Assembly: GCF_014652535.1 (NCBI RefSeq)
Contig: NZ_BMYZ01000005.1
Location: 1 to 64,000, forward strand
DNA: 64,000 bases
Source of the DNA: Cellvibrio zantedeschiae
GTDB taxonomy: Bacteria > Pseudomonadota > Gammaproteobacteria > Pseudomonadales > Cellvibrionaceae
Direction: 5' to 3'
Part shown: one piece after another, positions 34,615 through 44,618 of the stretch
Position numbering within the stretch: the stretch's first letter is position 1
Layout of the letters: each line of letters begins with the position of its first letter
Translations under genes and position numbers: made by a program
Notes under the pieces: generated by a model
The model's database searches: none
The model's input: only the letters and a program-made list of their open reading frames with translations
What the model was told of the DNA's origin: nothing

Positions 34615-35814
34615 TTAATTGGCTAATTCCGGCGCTTGGCGCACCTGACGGTACTCAGATGGTGTCTGCCCCACAATCTTCTTAAAGAAGGTGTTGAATA
34701 CGGATTTACTGTTAAAACCTACTTCCAAATAGATATCAGTAATCGTTTTGTCTTTGTTTTTGGGATCTATCAGAATTTTTTTGGCTTCTTCAATGCGATA
34801 ATTATTAATGAACTCGTAAAAATTATTATCGAAATGACGATTGATAATCATGGATAAATCGCGCGCGGGAATGGCTAATTTTTCGGCGAGCACATCCAGG
34901 GTAATATCAGCCATCAAATAAGGTTTTTCGCTGCGCATTACGCTATCAATTTTTTCTGCGTACTCAGGATTAAGCAACTTTTCCTGAACAGGTTTTTTAG
35001 CGGGTTCGGGTTCTTTTTTCTGGCGCACAGCTTCAAAGTTGGCGAAATAACGCATGCTGGTAAACACCAGAGTGCACACCAAAATAAAGGTGACGTAATA
35101 ACCGCTTAAGCCGATAAATTCAAAGAAGGACAAATTGTAGTGGTGGAAATCAAAATGCATCACCACGCCCACGAACTTTGACACGCCTAAAAATAATTCC
35201 ATAAGCGTGACGATTAAAAAACCAACAACCAGCAGCTTTAACCAAAAAACATCTACCTTTTCAATATTGGAGTGCGTGGCCTTGAGCAAATCTTTGTATT
35301 TCAAAATCAGGCGGAAGCAGGCGATACAATAAATTGCCCGCAAAACTTTGCATAGAAAATCAGAGGTAATATAGGGCGCGCTATACACAAAAATTTCGTG
35401 GTTGATCCACTCCAAACGCTGCGCCAGTGGAAAACGGAAATAAGCCGCGACCATAAAAATTGCGTAAAGCGTTATGGGAATTAAATGGTAGTAATCTTTG
35501 CGGCGAATATGGAAGTCACGAAAAATAAGCGATTTAACGTAGAAATACAGCAGGGCTGCATCTATGTAATAGGCGAAACTGCCCAAAAAATAAATTTGCG
35601 GAAAATTGTCGCGCACTGTGTGTTTAAATTCTGCGCCCCACATCATTAATTCGTGCAGCGGAATACACGCATGAGTGAGAAGAAAGGCCGCTAAAAAATA
35701 ATTGCTGATATTTTTTGGTGGATTAGTCACCACCAAAAGCGCAGAAAACAGTACACAGAGTGTGGCTGTCATCAATAAAATAACATCGTGGAAATTAAAG
35801 ACGACTTGGTTCAT
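34615..35814 (-). CDS. Membrane-bound AraC-family regulator
   Basis: Protein of 399 residues: seven or eight membrane helices over about residues 5-250 and a C-terminal AraC/XylS DNA-binding domain (about 295-390, with FYEFINNYRIEEAKKIL and VGFNSKSVFNTFFKK). Membrane-sensor AraC proteins of this layout often control neighbouring carbohydrate genes. It is divergent from the CE12 esterase gene, a likely target. ATG 35814 preferred, with GAGAG upstream; the open frame extends to 35922. Confidence 0.85.
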   Translation of the reverse strand: MNQVVFNFHDVILLMTATLCVLFSALLVVTNPPKNISNYFLAAFLLTHACIPLHELMMWGAEFKHTVRDNFPQIYFLGSFAYYIDAALLYFYVKSLIFRDFHIRRKDYYHLIPITLYAIFMVAAYFRFPLAQRLEWINHEIFVYSAPYITSDFLCKVLRAIYCIACFRLILKYKDLLKATHSNIEKVDVFWLKLLVVGFLIVTLMELFLGVSKFVGVVMHFDFHHYNLSFFEFIGLSGYYVTFILVCTLVFTSMRYFANFEAVRQKKEPEPAKKPVQEKLLNPEYAEKIDSVMRSEKPYLMADITLDVLAEKLAIPARDLSMIINRHFDNNFYEFINNYRIEEAKKILIDPKNKDKTITDIYLEVGFNSKSVFNTFFKKIVGQTPSEYRQVRQAPELAN

Positions 35815-36165
35815 GCCGGGCTCTCTCTTGTTTTCCGAATCCAGGCTAAGGCTTCCGCAGGCTATTTTTTTATGAACGGGTAAGCTCTGGCTTTTTATAA
35901 TTTTTAAAATGTTTTTCAACACTAGTAGTCAAAAAGACTTTTTCTGTGTCGTGGGTTGCCGCATCATTATGGCAAAAAAAATGAACCTCATGGGGAAAAT
36001 TACACCCATAGCGCGCAAGGTTTGCTATGGTAGTAGGCGTTAGTAAACTCAATCGCTTTTACAACAAATTGGGATGCTAATCGGTCAATACGCGCGGGCA
36101 CTTCTGCCACTAAAGCAGAGGTGCCTTTCTATTATCCCTTTTAATAACTTTTTAATGGGAAGCTT
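35815..36165. promoter_or_regulatory. Control region between the AraC gene and the CE12 gene
   Basis: Gene-free; AT-rich near the AraC gene. A strong hairpin with arms 36097-36107 and 36115-36125 (GGCACTTCTGC/GCAGAGGTGCC), followed by TTTCTATT, lies 40 bp before the esterase start and could be an attenuator or stop. Confidence 0.5.
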
Positions 36166-36966
36166 ATGACCAACCGCATTTTTTTATTACTGATATTTTT
36201 TTCGGCGCTGCTAAGCCTGCAAGCCTGTAGCAACCTACCGCAAAAATCTGTTACCCATCTTTATATTGCTTCTGATTCGACTGCCACCGATTACAGCACC
36301 GAACCGGACTACGGAACCAAGCGCTATCCACAAATGGGATGGGGACAAGTGTTCCAGCCATTGTTTACCGCAGAATCACTACCACGCTTAAAAAATTTGC
36401 ATGTGGGCAACACAGTGGAAGTTGTACCAAAAGCAAAGGGCGGGCGCAGCACCCGCAGTTTCTTTGAGGAAGGGCGCTGGCGTGAAATTTACGAAGCGCT
36501 GCAACCGGGCGATTTAGTGTTGATTCAATTTGGCCACAATGACCAATCCAAGGAAAAAGTTGATCGCTACACGCCCATCGACGGCTACAAACAATACTTG
36601 CGTTTGTATGTTGAGCAAGTTCGCGCGAAAAAAGCTCGCCCTATTTTGATCACTTCGGTTAACCGCAATTACCCTTGGGTAGATGGCAAATTGCAAAACA
36701 GCCATGGCGATTATCCGCAAGCGGTGAAAGATATTGCTGCTGAAATGAAAGTGGATTTAATCGACCTGACCCAAATTTCTATCGACCACTTTACCGCCAA
36801 AGGCGAAGCCTACGTGACCGGGAAATATTTTATGAACCTGCCCGAAGGCAAATTTGAGGGTTACCCAAAGGGGCTGAAGGACAATACTCACTTCCAACCG
36901 GAAGGCGCCGAAGCTGTGGCCAAATTGGTATTTGAAGCGCTTACCAAATTGCCGGCTAAGCCTTAA
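36166..36966 (+). CDS. CE12-type rhamnogalacturonan/pectin acetylesterase lipoprotein
   Basis: SGNH hydrolase of 266 residues that removes acetyl groups from pectin-type polysaccharides. Lipobox LSLQAC makes it an anchored lipoprotein. Block I ASDSTATDY (nucleophile Ser), GGRSTRSFFEEGRW, GHNDQSKEK (Asn) and DNTHFQPEGA (Asp-His) complete the active site. Ends four bases inside the convergent SDR gene. Confidence 0.87.
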   Translation: MTNRIFLLLIFFSALLSLQACSNLPQKSVTHLYIASDSTATDYSTEPDYGTKRYPQMGWGQVFQPLFTAESLPRLKNLHVGNTVEVVPKAKGGRSTRSFFEEGRWREIYEALQPGDLVLIQFGHNDQSKEKVDRYTPIDGYKQYLRLYVEQVRAKKARPILITSVNRNYPWVDGKLQNSHGDYPQAVKDIAAEMKVDLIDLTQISIDHFTAKGEAYVTGKYFMNLPEGKFEGYPKGLKDNTHFQPEGAEAVAKLVFEALTKLPAKP

Positions 36967-37832
36967 AGCTCAGCGAGCACAGCGGAATATCCATCTCGAT
37001 AACCTGGGTAGCGGAATTTAAACCCCGAATCCAACAAGCGCTTGTTGTTACAGCGCTTGTTGCCGCGCTCATTTGTCGCTGCTTCCGATAGAAAATCTTG
37101 CACGCCCACTTGTTCTGCCAGCCAGCTCACCACTTCCACCATTGGTGCTGGCGCACTATCACTTGCCAGGTATACAGGCTCTAACTTTTTCCCGTTTCGA
37201 TAAAGCTCGATAAGGTGCGCAAGGCTGCGGGCGCAATCATCCACATGAATGCGATTGGTGTAATGAGTGCTTGCCGACGCTTTACCTTGATGAACCTGTT
37301 CAATTAAACGGTTGCGATTTGGGCCGTAAATTCCGCTAAAACGTACGATTGTGTTTGCAAAACCGCTATTTTGGACAATGGCTTCCGCTTCCAATAAGCG
37401 CTTGCCACTAAAGCTCTCGGGCTCAACGGGAGAATTCTCATCCACCCAGCTACCATCCATTTGGCTGTACACAGCCGAACTGGACACAAACACCAGCAGC
37501 GGCGATTTTTCTCGCTGCTTCTGCAATCCCACAACGAGGTTTCGACAGGTTTGGACATAGGCGCGCTCGTAGCCAGCATCGCTGCGTTCACTGGGTGTCA
37601 TGGTGATAAGGACCACATCAAAACCCTGCCTTAACACATCACTTAGCGCTACAGCATTAGTCACATCACAAGTTTGATAATGTAGGGATGGAGTATCAGG
37701 CGGTGGGTTTCTGCGCAGACCAGTAACTTCGTAAATATCCTGCGGCAGACATTGCGCCAAGCGCTGACCAATATCGCCACAACCAACTATTAAAACTTGC
37801 GCTTTTGATAGAGACTGACTATTCATTGCCAT
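36963..37832 (-). CDS. NAD(P)-binding epimerase-like protein
   Basis: Atypical/extended short-chain dehydrogenase-like protein, 289 residues, similar in plan to YeeZ. Rossmann motif GCGDIGQRLAQ (about residues 17-27), VSSSAVYS and FSGIYGPNRNRL are seen, but the YxxxK catalytic pair is not obvious (SGKRLLEAE instead). Substrate unknown. Divergent from oxyR by 73 bp. Confidence 0.78.
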   Translation of the reverse strand: MAMNSQSLSKAQVLIVGCGDIGQRLAQCLPQDIYEVTGLRRNPPPDTPSLHYQTCDVTNAVALSDVLRQGFDVVLITMTPSERSDAGYERAYVQTCRNLVVGLQKQREKSPLLVFVSSSAVYSQMDGSWVDENSPVEPESFSGKRLLEAEAIVQNSGFANTIVRFSGIYGPNRNRLIEQVHQGKASASTHYTNRIHVDDCARSLAHLIELYRNGKKLEPVYLASDSAPAPMVEVVSWLAEQVGVQDFLSEAATNERGNKRCNNKRLLDSGFKFRYPGYRDGYSAVLAEL

Positions 37833-37905
37833 CTAAATGGTTTACCTTTTGATTCTGTTTTGCTGATTTTCAATTTTCGCTACACCTTCAAACAGGGAGC
37901 ACAGA

Positions 37906-38820
37906 ATGACCCTTACCGAACTCCGCTATATAGTCACCCTTGCCCAGGAACAACACTTTGGCCGCGCTGCAGACCGATGCTACGTAAGCCAGCCGACACT
38001 GAGTATTGCCGTTAAAAAACTGGAAGATGAATTGGGGGTAGCCCTTTTCGAGCGCACCAAATCCCGCGTACACCCAACCCCGCTGGGCGAGCAAATTGTT
38101 AAGCAGGCAAACCTGGTGTTAGAGCAGACCGCTACCATTAAAGACATGGCCGATGCCGGTAAAGACCAGCTGAGCAGTCCGCTCGCTGTGGGTGCGATTT
38201 TTACCATTGGCCCTTATTTGCTGCCGCAGTTTATCCCGCATTTACAAACCCTTGCCAGTAAAATGCCGCTCTATGTTGAGGATGGCTACACCCACACGTT
38301 GCGCAAAAAACTGCGCAATGGGGAGCTGGATGTCATCATAGTGGCGCTGCCATTTAACGAGCCAGATGTAGTGACCCAAGCGCTTTACGATGAACCTTTC
38401 GTCGTGCTTATGCCGCACGATCACCCGCTTGCAGCAAAAACCGAAATCGACCCCGGTGAAATCGGAAGCCAACAATTGTTGCTACTGGGTGAAGGCCACT
38501 GCTTCCGCGATCAAGTGCTAACAACCTGCCCCAATATTCACCAAACCGAAGAAACCAATTCCAACGTTCGCACTGCTGCTGAAGGCAGCAGCCTTGAAAC
38601 CCTGCGCCATATGGTTGCCTCTGGCTTGGGCATCACCATACTGCCGCAATCTGCCGCAAGCAGTAGTATTTACAGCTCAAACCTCTTGGTAACGCGCCCA
38701 TTTGTTGCGCCCGCGCCCAGCAGAACCGTAGCCTTGGCCTGGCGCGCCAGCTTTCCGCGGCATAAGGCGATTGATGCTTTGCGAAAATCCATCCAAATGG
38801 CCAGAAGCGATCTAAAATAA
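37906..38820 (+). CDS. oxyR: Hydrogen peroxide-responsive regulator OxyR
   Basis: LysR-family activator of 304 residues. Helix-turn-helix at FGRAADRCYVSQPTLSIAVKKL; the redox pair is Cys in GEGHCFRDQVLTTC (near 199 and 208), the defining feature of OxyR. No catalase or ahp gene is adjacent. Confidence 0.95.
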   Translation: MTLTELRYIVTLAQEQHFGRAADRCYVSQPTLSIAVKKLEDELGVALFERTKSRVHPTPLGEQIVKQANLVLEQTATIKDMADAGKDQLSSPLAVGAIFTIGPYLLPQFIPHLQTLASKMPLYVEDGYTHTLRKKLRNGELDVIIVALPFNEPDVVTQALYDEPFVVLMPHDHPLAAKTEIDPGEIGSQQLLLLGEGHCFRDQVLTTCPNIHQTEETNSNVRTAAEGSSLETLRHMVASGLGITILPQSAASSSIYSSNLLVTRPFVAPAPSRTVALAWRASFPRHKAIDALRKSIQMARSDLK

Positions 38821-38870
38821 GGAGACAGACAAAAAAACGTCGCTTAAAAGCACAATAACGAGGCAGTCCC

Positions 38871-39743
38871 ATGTTTAAAAAACTCTTGGCCAGTGTAGTT
38901 TTAATGGCAAGTGCGACAGCGAGCATAACGGTACTGGCGGATATGGAATCCGCCCAGGCCGCCTTTAAAAAAGGCGACCACGCTGCTGCAATTAAAGAGT
39001 TTACAGCCTTGGGGAATGCCGGAAATATAAGCGCCCAATTAATTTTGGGTGCCCTCTATAGCAAAGGCGGCGTGATTCCCCGCGATGATAGGGGCGCGCT
39101 AGTATGGTTCCAAAGAGCAGCCGAGCAAGGTAATCCTGAAGCCCAATATCAGGTCGGCAACCTCCACGAAAATAGCCAACTGCCGCAAAACTACGCGCAA
39201 GCAGCACACTGGTATCACCGGGCCGCGCAAAAAGACCTGGCCAAAGCACAAGTTCGCTTGGGTCACATCTACAACCGCGGCTTGGGTACAACCCAAAATT
39301 TCAACGAGGCAGTACTTTGGTACGGCAAAGCTGCCCTCCAAAATAACGCCGAAGCCCAATATTCCCTCGGCCTTATGTATGCGCTGGGTAAAGGCCTGCC
39401 TAAAAACGCCCAATTGGCGATTGGCTGGCTAACCAAGGCCGCCGCGCAGCGCTACCCGGATGCAGAACAACTCTTGGGTGATATTTATTTGACTGGAGCA
39501 GGCACAGATAAAAAACCCGTGCTGGCCTATGCACTTTATGATTTAGCGATTAGCCACAAAACCACCACCTTGGCAGACGCGATAAAAAAACGCGACCGCC
39601 TCGCTAAAGAGCTAAGCCCAGAACAAATGGAATACAGTAAACAACTCATTTCCGAATTTAAAAAGCCCGAGAGTTTTTCCAAGACGCTGAACAAGTATCT
39701 GGAAAAATCCGACCAGATGTTCAGATTCTTCCCCGCCAAGTAA
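38871..39743 (+). CDS. Exported Sel1-repeat protein
   Basis: Protein of 290 residues with a signal peptide (ends ITVLAD) and about five or six Sel1-like repeats (A-x-Y-x-LG-x-x-Y-x-x-G type: AQLILGALYSKG, AQYQVGNLHEN, AQVRLGHIYNRG, AQYSLGLMYALG, AEQLLGDIYLTG). Such solenoids act as protein-binding scaffolds, here in the periplasm. Partner unknown. Confidence 0.85.
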   Translation: MFKKLLASVVLMASATASITVLADMESAQAAFKKGDHAAAIKEFTALGNAGNISAQLILGALYSKGGVIPRDDRGALVWFQRAAEQGNPEAQYQVGNLHENSQLPQNYAQAAHWYHRAAQKDLAKAQVRLGHIYNRGLGTTQNFNEAVLWYGKAALQNNAEAQYSLGLMYALGKGLPKNAQLAIGWLTKAAAQRYPDAEQLLGDIYLTGAGTDKKPVLAYALYDLAISHKTTTLADAIKKRDRLAKELSPEQMEYSKQLISEFKKPESFSKTLNKYLEKSDQMFRFFPAK

Positions 39744-39755
39744 CAAGTCGCTTTC

Positions 39756-39793
39756 AAACCTCGCAAGAACTCCTGCAACGAGGCGCAGGTTTT
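39756..39793 (+). terminator. Weak intrinsic terminator after the Sel1 gene
   Basis: AAACCTCGC and GCGCAGGTTTT arms with a one-base bulge, followed by TT; moderate support. Confidence 0.45.
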
Positions 39794-39834
39794 GCTATGT
39801 TGCACCCCAACATACCTAGCCAGCATCTGGACCC

Positions 39835-41946
39835 ATGAATAAAGCCATTGGCCAACAGCAAACCCTCGACCAGATATCCGTCACCGCTTTAAAAGGTGTT
39901 GGGGCGAATTTGGCCGAGAAATTGGCGAAGATCGGCTTATTTTCCCTGCAAGATGTACTTTTCCATTTGCCATTGCGCTACATGGACCGCACCCGCGTAA
40001 CACCCATGGGCGGATTACAGCCGAACATCAATGCAGTTATTGAAGGCGAAGTGCGCGCGTGCGATATCGTTTTTGGTAAGCGTCGAAGTCTGGTGGTGCG
40101 CATGCAAGACGGCACCGGCGGAATTACCTTACGTTTTTACCATTTCAATGCCGCCCAGAAAAATCGCCTGACCAGCGGTACACGGCTGCGCGTATTTGGC
40201 GAGACGCGCCGGGGCTCTGCCGGTTTGGAGATGTATCACCCGGAATACGATTTGTTAGATGAAGCCGCGCCACTTCCGCTGGATCAACACCTCACCCCCA
40301 TTTACCCTGCGACCGAAGGCCTGACCCAGCCGCGTTTGCGCACGCTCGCAAGCCAGGCGCTGACTTGGCTTACAACCCATAATTTGCGGGAATTATTGCC
40401 CGACGAAGTGCGCCGACAACTTAACCAAAGTTCGTTGGCTGATGCACTGCGCTACCTGCACCAACCACCAACTGATGCCAACGTCCACCAACTGATGGAA
40501 GGCGAGCACCCTTTTCAGCAACGCCTGGCCTTTGAAGAACTACTCGCGCACCACCTGAGCCTGCTCTTATTGCGCAGACAAATGCAGACCAACGGCGCTC
40601 CCCGACTCAAAAGCGACAGCCAACTACACAGCCATTTTCTAAAACAACTGCCCTTTGCCCTGACTCGTGCCCAAGCGCGGGTATTTGAAGAAATCGCAGA
40701 AGATTTAGCTAAACCCGTGCCCATGCTGCGACTGGTGCAGGGCGATGTAGGCTCCGGCAAAACCGTAGTTGCAGCATTGACCGCCCTCGCAGCTGTCGCC
40801 AATGGAAAACAAGCTGCGATTATGGCGCCCACAGAAATCCTGGCCGAGCAACATCGCATAAACTTTGGCAAATGGTTGGAGCCTTTAGGCATTCAGCTCG
40901 GCTGGCTAACCGGTAAACTAAAAGTGGGCGAGCGCCGATCCCAACTTGCGGCTATCGCTAGCGGCCAAGCGCAGGTTGTGGTTGGAACCCACGCACTTTT
41001 TCAGGAAGCAGTCGATTTTGCAGATTTGGGCTTAATCGTTATTGATGAACAACATAGATTTGGTGTTCATCAGCGCTTATCTCTCTCAAATAAGGGTTCA
41101 TCTTCGGCAAATCAGCGTGAATTGCGCCCACACCAACTGATTATGACGGCCACTCCCATTCCCCGCACCTTGGCCATGAGCGCCTACGCCGATCTGGATT
41201 GCTCGGTTATTGATGAGCTACCTCCCGGTCGCACCCCTATCACCACCGTAGTCATTAGCGAACAGCGCCGACCTGAAATTATCGAGCGCGTTCGCTTGGG
41301 GTGTGAAGAAGGGCGGCAAGCCTACTGGGTTTGCACGCTTATTGAAGAATCGGAAGCGCTGGAAGCCCAAGCCGCGCAAGCTACTGCCGAGAGCCTAGCC
41401 CTGGCTTTGCCGCATTTGCGCATAGGTTTAATCCATGGAAGGTTAAAGCCCGTAGAAAAAGAAACCGTCATGGCCGCATTTAAAGCCAATGAGTTGGATT
41501 TATTAGTGGCCACCACTGTTATAGAGGTGGGCGTAGATGTTCCCAATGCCAGCCTTATGATTATTGAAAACCCGGAGCGGCTTGGCCTCGCGCAATTGCA
41601 TCAGCTGCGCGGGCGCGTCGGGCGCGGTTCAGCAGCCAGCCACTGCGTACTACTTTACGGATCGCCCTTATCGCATCACAGCAAAGAACGTTTGCGCGTT
41701 ATGCGGGAAAGCAACGATGGCTTTTATATCGCCGAACAGGATTTGCAATTACGCGGCCCTGGCGAAGTTTTAGGCACCCGTCAAACTGGCGATATGCAGT
41801 TCAAAATTGCCGATTTACAGCGCGACGCACACCTTTTACCCAGCGTAAAACAGGGCGCGGATTACTTAATGGCGCATCACTTCACACTTTGCCAAGAAAT
41901 CATCTCGCGCTGGCTAGGAAAGAGTCATGTTTACCTGCAAGTTTAA
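39835..41946 (+). CDS. recG: ATP-dependent DNA helicase RecG
   Basis: Replication-fork regression and branch-migration helicase, 703 residues. N-terminal wedge (OB fold) domain over about 60-160; Walker A GDVGSGKTVVA (near 305), DEQHRFG box (near 405), TATPIPRTL, and the RecG signature LRGRVGRGSAASHC with the C-terminal TRG region (LRGPGEVLGTRQTG). Normal length. Confidence 0.97.
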   Translation: MNKAIGQQQTLDQISVTALKGVGANLAEKLAKIGLFSLQDVLFHLPLRYMDRTRVTPMGGLQPNINAVIEGEVRACDIVFGKRRSLVVRMQDGTGGITLRFYHFNAAQKNRLTSGTRLRVFGETRRGSAGLEMYHPEYDLLDEAAPLPLDQHLTPIYPATEGLTQPRLRTLASQALTWLTTHNLRELLPDEVRRQLNQSSLADALRYLHQPPTDANVHQLMEGEHPFQQRLAFEELLAHHLSLLLLRRQMQTNGAPRLKSDSQLHSHFLKQLPFALTRAQARVFEEIAEDLAKPVPMLRLVQGDVGSGKTVVAALTALAAVANGKQAAIMAPTEILAEQHRINFGKWLEPLGIQLGWLTGKLKVGERRSQLAAIASGQAQVVVGTHALFQEAVDFADLGLIVIDEQHRFGVHQRLSLSNKGSSSANQRELRPHQLIMTATPIPRTLAMSAYADLDCSVIDELPPGRTPITTVVISEQRRPEIIERVRLGCEEGRQAYWVCTLIEESEALEAQAAQATAESLALALPHLRIGLIHGRLKPVEKETVMAAFKANELDLLVATTVIEVGVDVPNASLMIIENPERLGLAQLHQLRGRVGRGSAASHCVLLYGSPLSHHSKERLRVMRESNDGFYIAEQDLQLRGPGEVLGTRQTGDMQFKIADLQRDAHLLPSVKQGADYLMAHHFTLCQEIISRWLGKSHVYLQV

Positions 41947-42033
41947 AATACTCGTCTATGCTCACAAGATAGCTGTCTTTGCGCTACACAGATTTTCATT
42001 CTTCGACCTAATGAACTAACAAAGGAGTAGGCC

Positions 42034-43440
42034 GTGCCAGTACCCGCTAGCGTTCAATCGTTACTTCAAACTCGCAATGTTGCTTATGATTTGGCAACAA
42101 CACCGTTTAATGACGATGATCGCCGCTTGATTTGGCATGACCAACATTTACGTAATATGAGCGCCGCTAAATCCTTGATTTTACAAGATGGCCAAGGCCG
42201 GGTTCAGGTAATTATTTCTGCAGATCGCCTGCTCGACCTTAAAGCTGTTAACCGCCAACTGGGCCGTGAGCTACAAGCCACCAGCCTGGAAGACATTCGC
42301 AAATTCTGCGATAGCCATCAACTGGACTCCATCCCGGCACTGCCAAAACTTGCGGGCCTGCAAACGCTGGTCGACAAGAGCCTGATGGATCGCAATGAAC
42401 TACTGCTGGATTCCGGCAGCGAAGAACAATTGGTGCGCATAGACCGCAGCGAGTTCGAACAGATTTTGGAAGGCGCTACCTTGTGCGATATTTCTGTACC
42501 CCTCGCACCTTTAGAAGTTGATGATCTCAACACCTCAGATCAAGACCAAATCCTGGGTGCCGTGCGCAACTTTACCCAGCTGCGCGTTAAGCAACGCCTG
42601 GAAGAAACCCTTGAATTGCCGCCACTTTCCGATACCGCGCAACGCATTATTAAACTGCGCGTTAATCCCAATGCGGATATCAGCGACCTTGCCCAAATCG
42701 TAGAAACTGACCCAAGCTTGGCTGCGCAAGTGGTGAGCTGGGCAGCATCGCCTTATTACTCAGCGCCCGGCAAAATTAAATCTATTCACGATGCCATTGT
42801 GCGCGTGCTCGGTTTTGACATGGTGTTAAACCTGTCATTGGGTTTGTCACTTGGCAAAACCATGACCATCCCCAAAGAAGGCCCGCATGGAACCCTGCCT
42901 TACTGGCAGCAAGCCGTGTTTATGGCAGCCACTATTGAAGGCTTGGTAACTGCAATTCCACGCGATCATCGCCCGAGTTTCGGCATGGCCTACTTGTGCG
43001 GATTGCTGCATAACTTTGGTTATTTGATTCTGGCAGAAGTGTTTCCACCCTACTTTCATGCCTATTGCGAAATGGCCGATGCCAATCCGCACGTAACTCA
43101 CCAAGCTATTGAACGTCATTTAGTGGGCGTAACGCGCGAGCAACTGGCAAGCACCTTGATGTCGCTCTGGTCCATGCCAGAAGAAGTGGTAGTGGGTTTA
43201 CGTCACCAAAACAACCCCAATTTCCAGGGCGAATACAGCCAATACGCCAAGTTAATCTTCGTTGCCCAGCGCTTGCTGCACCAACACAATATTGGCCACG
43301 GACCCAAGCTGGAAATTCCGCAATCCGTATTTGACGATTTGCATTTGGACCCCGAAAAGGCCCAGCAAACAGTGCAAAATATTTTGGAGTCCAGCGACGA
43401 TTTAAAGCATATCGCGCACGAGCTAAGCCCCAAACATTGA
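42034..43440 (+). CDS. YbaK-like aminoacyl-tRNA deacylase fused to an HDOD domain
   Basis: Protein of 468 residues from GTG 42034, with AAAGGAG upstream. Residues 1-150 resemble a YbaK/ProX deacylase domain (AAKSLILQDGQGRVQVIISADRLLDL). Residues about 180-400 are an HDOD domain (LRVNPNADISDLAQIVETDPSLAAQVV, GMAYLCGLLHNFGYLIL), a degenerate HD fold used in signalling. The fusion is known in gammaproteobacteria; role unproven. Confidence 0.85.
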   Translation: MPVPASVQSLLQTRNVAYDLATTPFNDDDRRLIWHDQHLRNMSAAKSLILQDGQGRVQVIISADRLLDLKAVNRQLGRELQATSLEDIRKFCDSHQLDSIPALPKLAGLQTLVDKSLMDRNELLLDSGSEEQLVRIDRSEFEQILEGATLCDISVPLAPLEVDDLNTSDQDQILGAVRNFTQLRVKQRLEETLELPPLSDTAQRIIKLRVNPNADISDLAQIVETDPSLAAQVVSWAASPYYSAPGKIKSIHDAIVRVLGFDMVLNLSLGLSLGKTMTIPKEGPHGTLPYWQQAVFMAATIEGLVTAIPRDHRPSFGMAYLCGLLHNFGYLILAEVFPPYFHAYCEMADANPHVTHQAIERHLVGVTREQLASTLMSLWSMPEEVVVGLRHQNNPNFQGEYSQYAKLIFVAQRLLHQHNIGHGPKLEIPQSVFDDLHLDPEKAQQTVQNILESSDDLKHIAHELSPKH

Positions 43441-43521
43441 AGGGGCGCGCCGGCCGGCACTCCAAAAAAGACTGCAACACATAAATCGCGTTTTTAATGA
43501 GTTACATTGGAGAGGGCTATT

Positions 43522-43740
43522 ATGAAATTCACCCCAACGAAATTCACCTCAACCCTTACATTCCTGATTGTCGCCACTGCCATGGTTACTTTTTCGTTAA
43601 TTTCGTTCACGCTTTTCCCGCGCCCATTGTCGCTGGATAATCCCACGTTCTTGGTAGAAACTATTTTTGTCGGCGGCTTGATGCTAATGGTTACTTCCAC
43701 TCGCCAACTCCGTTATCAAAGCATTAAAATCAAAGATTGA
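43522..43740 (+). CDS. Small two-helix membrane protein
   Basis: Protein of 72 residues with two hydrophobic segments (about 12-32 and 45-58), basic at both ends. ATG 43522 is chosen over 43507 because GGAGAGGG lies just ahead. No family recognised. Followed by an intrinsic terminator. Confidence 0.7.
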   Translation: MKFTPTKFTSTLTFLIVATAMVTFSLISFTLFPRPLSLDNPTFLVETIFVGGLMLMVTSTRQLRYQSIKIKD

Positions 43741-43770
43741 AGTTACACCCATACAAGTTGTGGCCAATTA

Positions 43771-43806
43771 AACCCCTGTCTCACTTACGGAAACAGGGGT
43801 TTTGTT
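43771..43806 (+). terminator. Intrinsic terminator
   Basis: AACCCCTGT and ACAGGGGTT arms followed by TTGTTTTT. Confidence 0.85.
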
Positions 43807-43826
43807 TTTCAGGATAATTAAAAAAT

Positions 43827-44606
43827 ATGAGTAATGCGCAAGAAGCTGCGGCGATTTTAGTTGAACGTCGCCAAACAGGTACGCAAGGTGATCGACTGCC
43901 TGAAAGCTGCCGTCCTACCAATATTAAGCAAGCCCTAGATATTCAAAACGCTGTTACCGAGCGCTGGTGCGAGCTTGAAGATGACAGCATCGGCGGCTGG
44001 AAATGCTTGTTACCACCGCAAGATAAAATAGTCGTCGGCCCTATTTATACCCGTACTATAGATTCAGTCGCCCCGGTGGCACTCTGGCCAAAACCAGGCA
44101 CTACTGATATCGCCCGCATAGAGCCGGAACTCGCTTTTTTCTTCGGCATAGATTTACCCGCACGCGAACAACCTTATACCCCCGCCGAAGTCGATGCTGC
44201 CATTAGCCGTACCCATCTCGCGCTTGAATTGATCAACTGCCGCTACATCACTCCAGGCGACTGCACTTTCCCGGAGATGCTTGCTGATGGTTTGGTTAAT
44301 CAGGGTTTGTTTATCGGCCCGCAAATTGATAATGCTTTAGCGCAAAATGCCAGCGAATTTACGTTAAATGTACGCCAAAATAGCGAACTTAGCGCTCATC
44401 ACGCAAAACATCCAAATGGTAACCCGAAGGCACCTTTGTATTGGCTGGCCGAATTTTTACGCAGCCAAGGGCAGGGGATTGTGGCTGGTCAAGCGGTAAT
44501 CACCGGGTCATTTGCAGGGGTTTTGGAAGTGCCGATGAATGCTGAAGTTAGTTTGGAATATGTGGGATTGGGTAGGTTGGATGTGAGTTTTACTGCCAAA
44601 TCATAA
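43827..44606 (+). CDS. 2-keto-4-pentenoate hydratase-like protein
   Basis: Fumarylacetoacetase-fold enzyme of 259 residues, as in MhpD/HpcG hydratases. RIEPELAFFFGIDL supplies the metal-binding glutamates; the family motif near VVAGQAVITGSF is present. No other aromatic catabolism genes are nearby, so the substrate is open. Confidence 0.82.
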   Translation: MSNAQEAAAILVERRQTGTQGDRLPESCRPTNIKQALDIQNAVTERWCELEDDSIGGWKCLLPPQDKIVVGPIYTRTIDSVAPVALWPKPGTTDIARIEPELAFFFGIDLPAREQPYTPAEVDAAISRTHLALELINCRYITPGDCTFPEMLADGLVNQGLFIGPQIDNALAQNASEFTLNVRQNSELSAHHAKHPNGNPKAPLYWLAEFLRSQGQGIVAGQAVITGSFAGVLEVPMNAEVSLEYVGLGRLDVSFTAKS

Positions 44607-44618
44607 GCTTGTTAAATA

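Noticed and set aside
39741..39752. TAACAAGTCGCT, identical to the attC inverse core, just after the Sel1 gene
   Set aside because: No partner core or palindromic body follows within 150 bp; TAA is simply the gene's stop codon, so chance is likelier than a solo attC.
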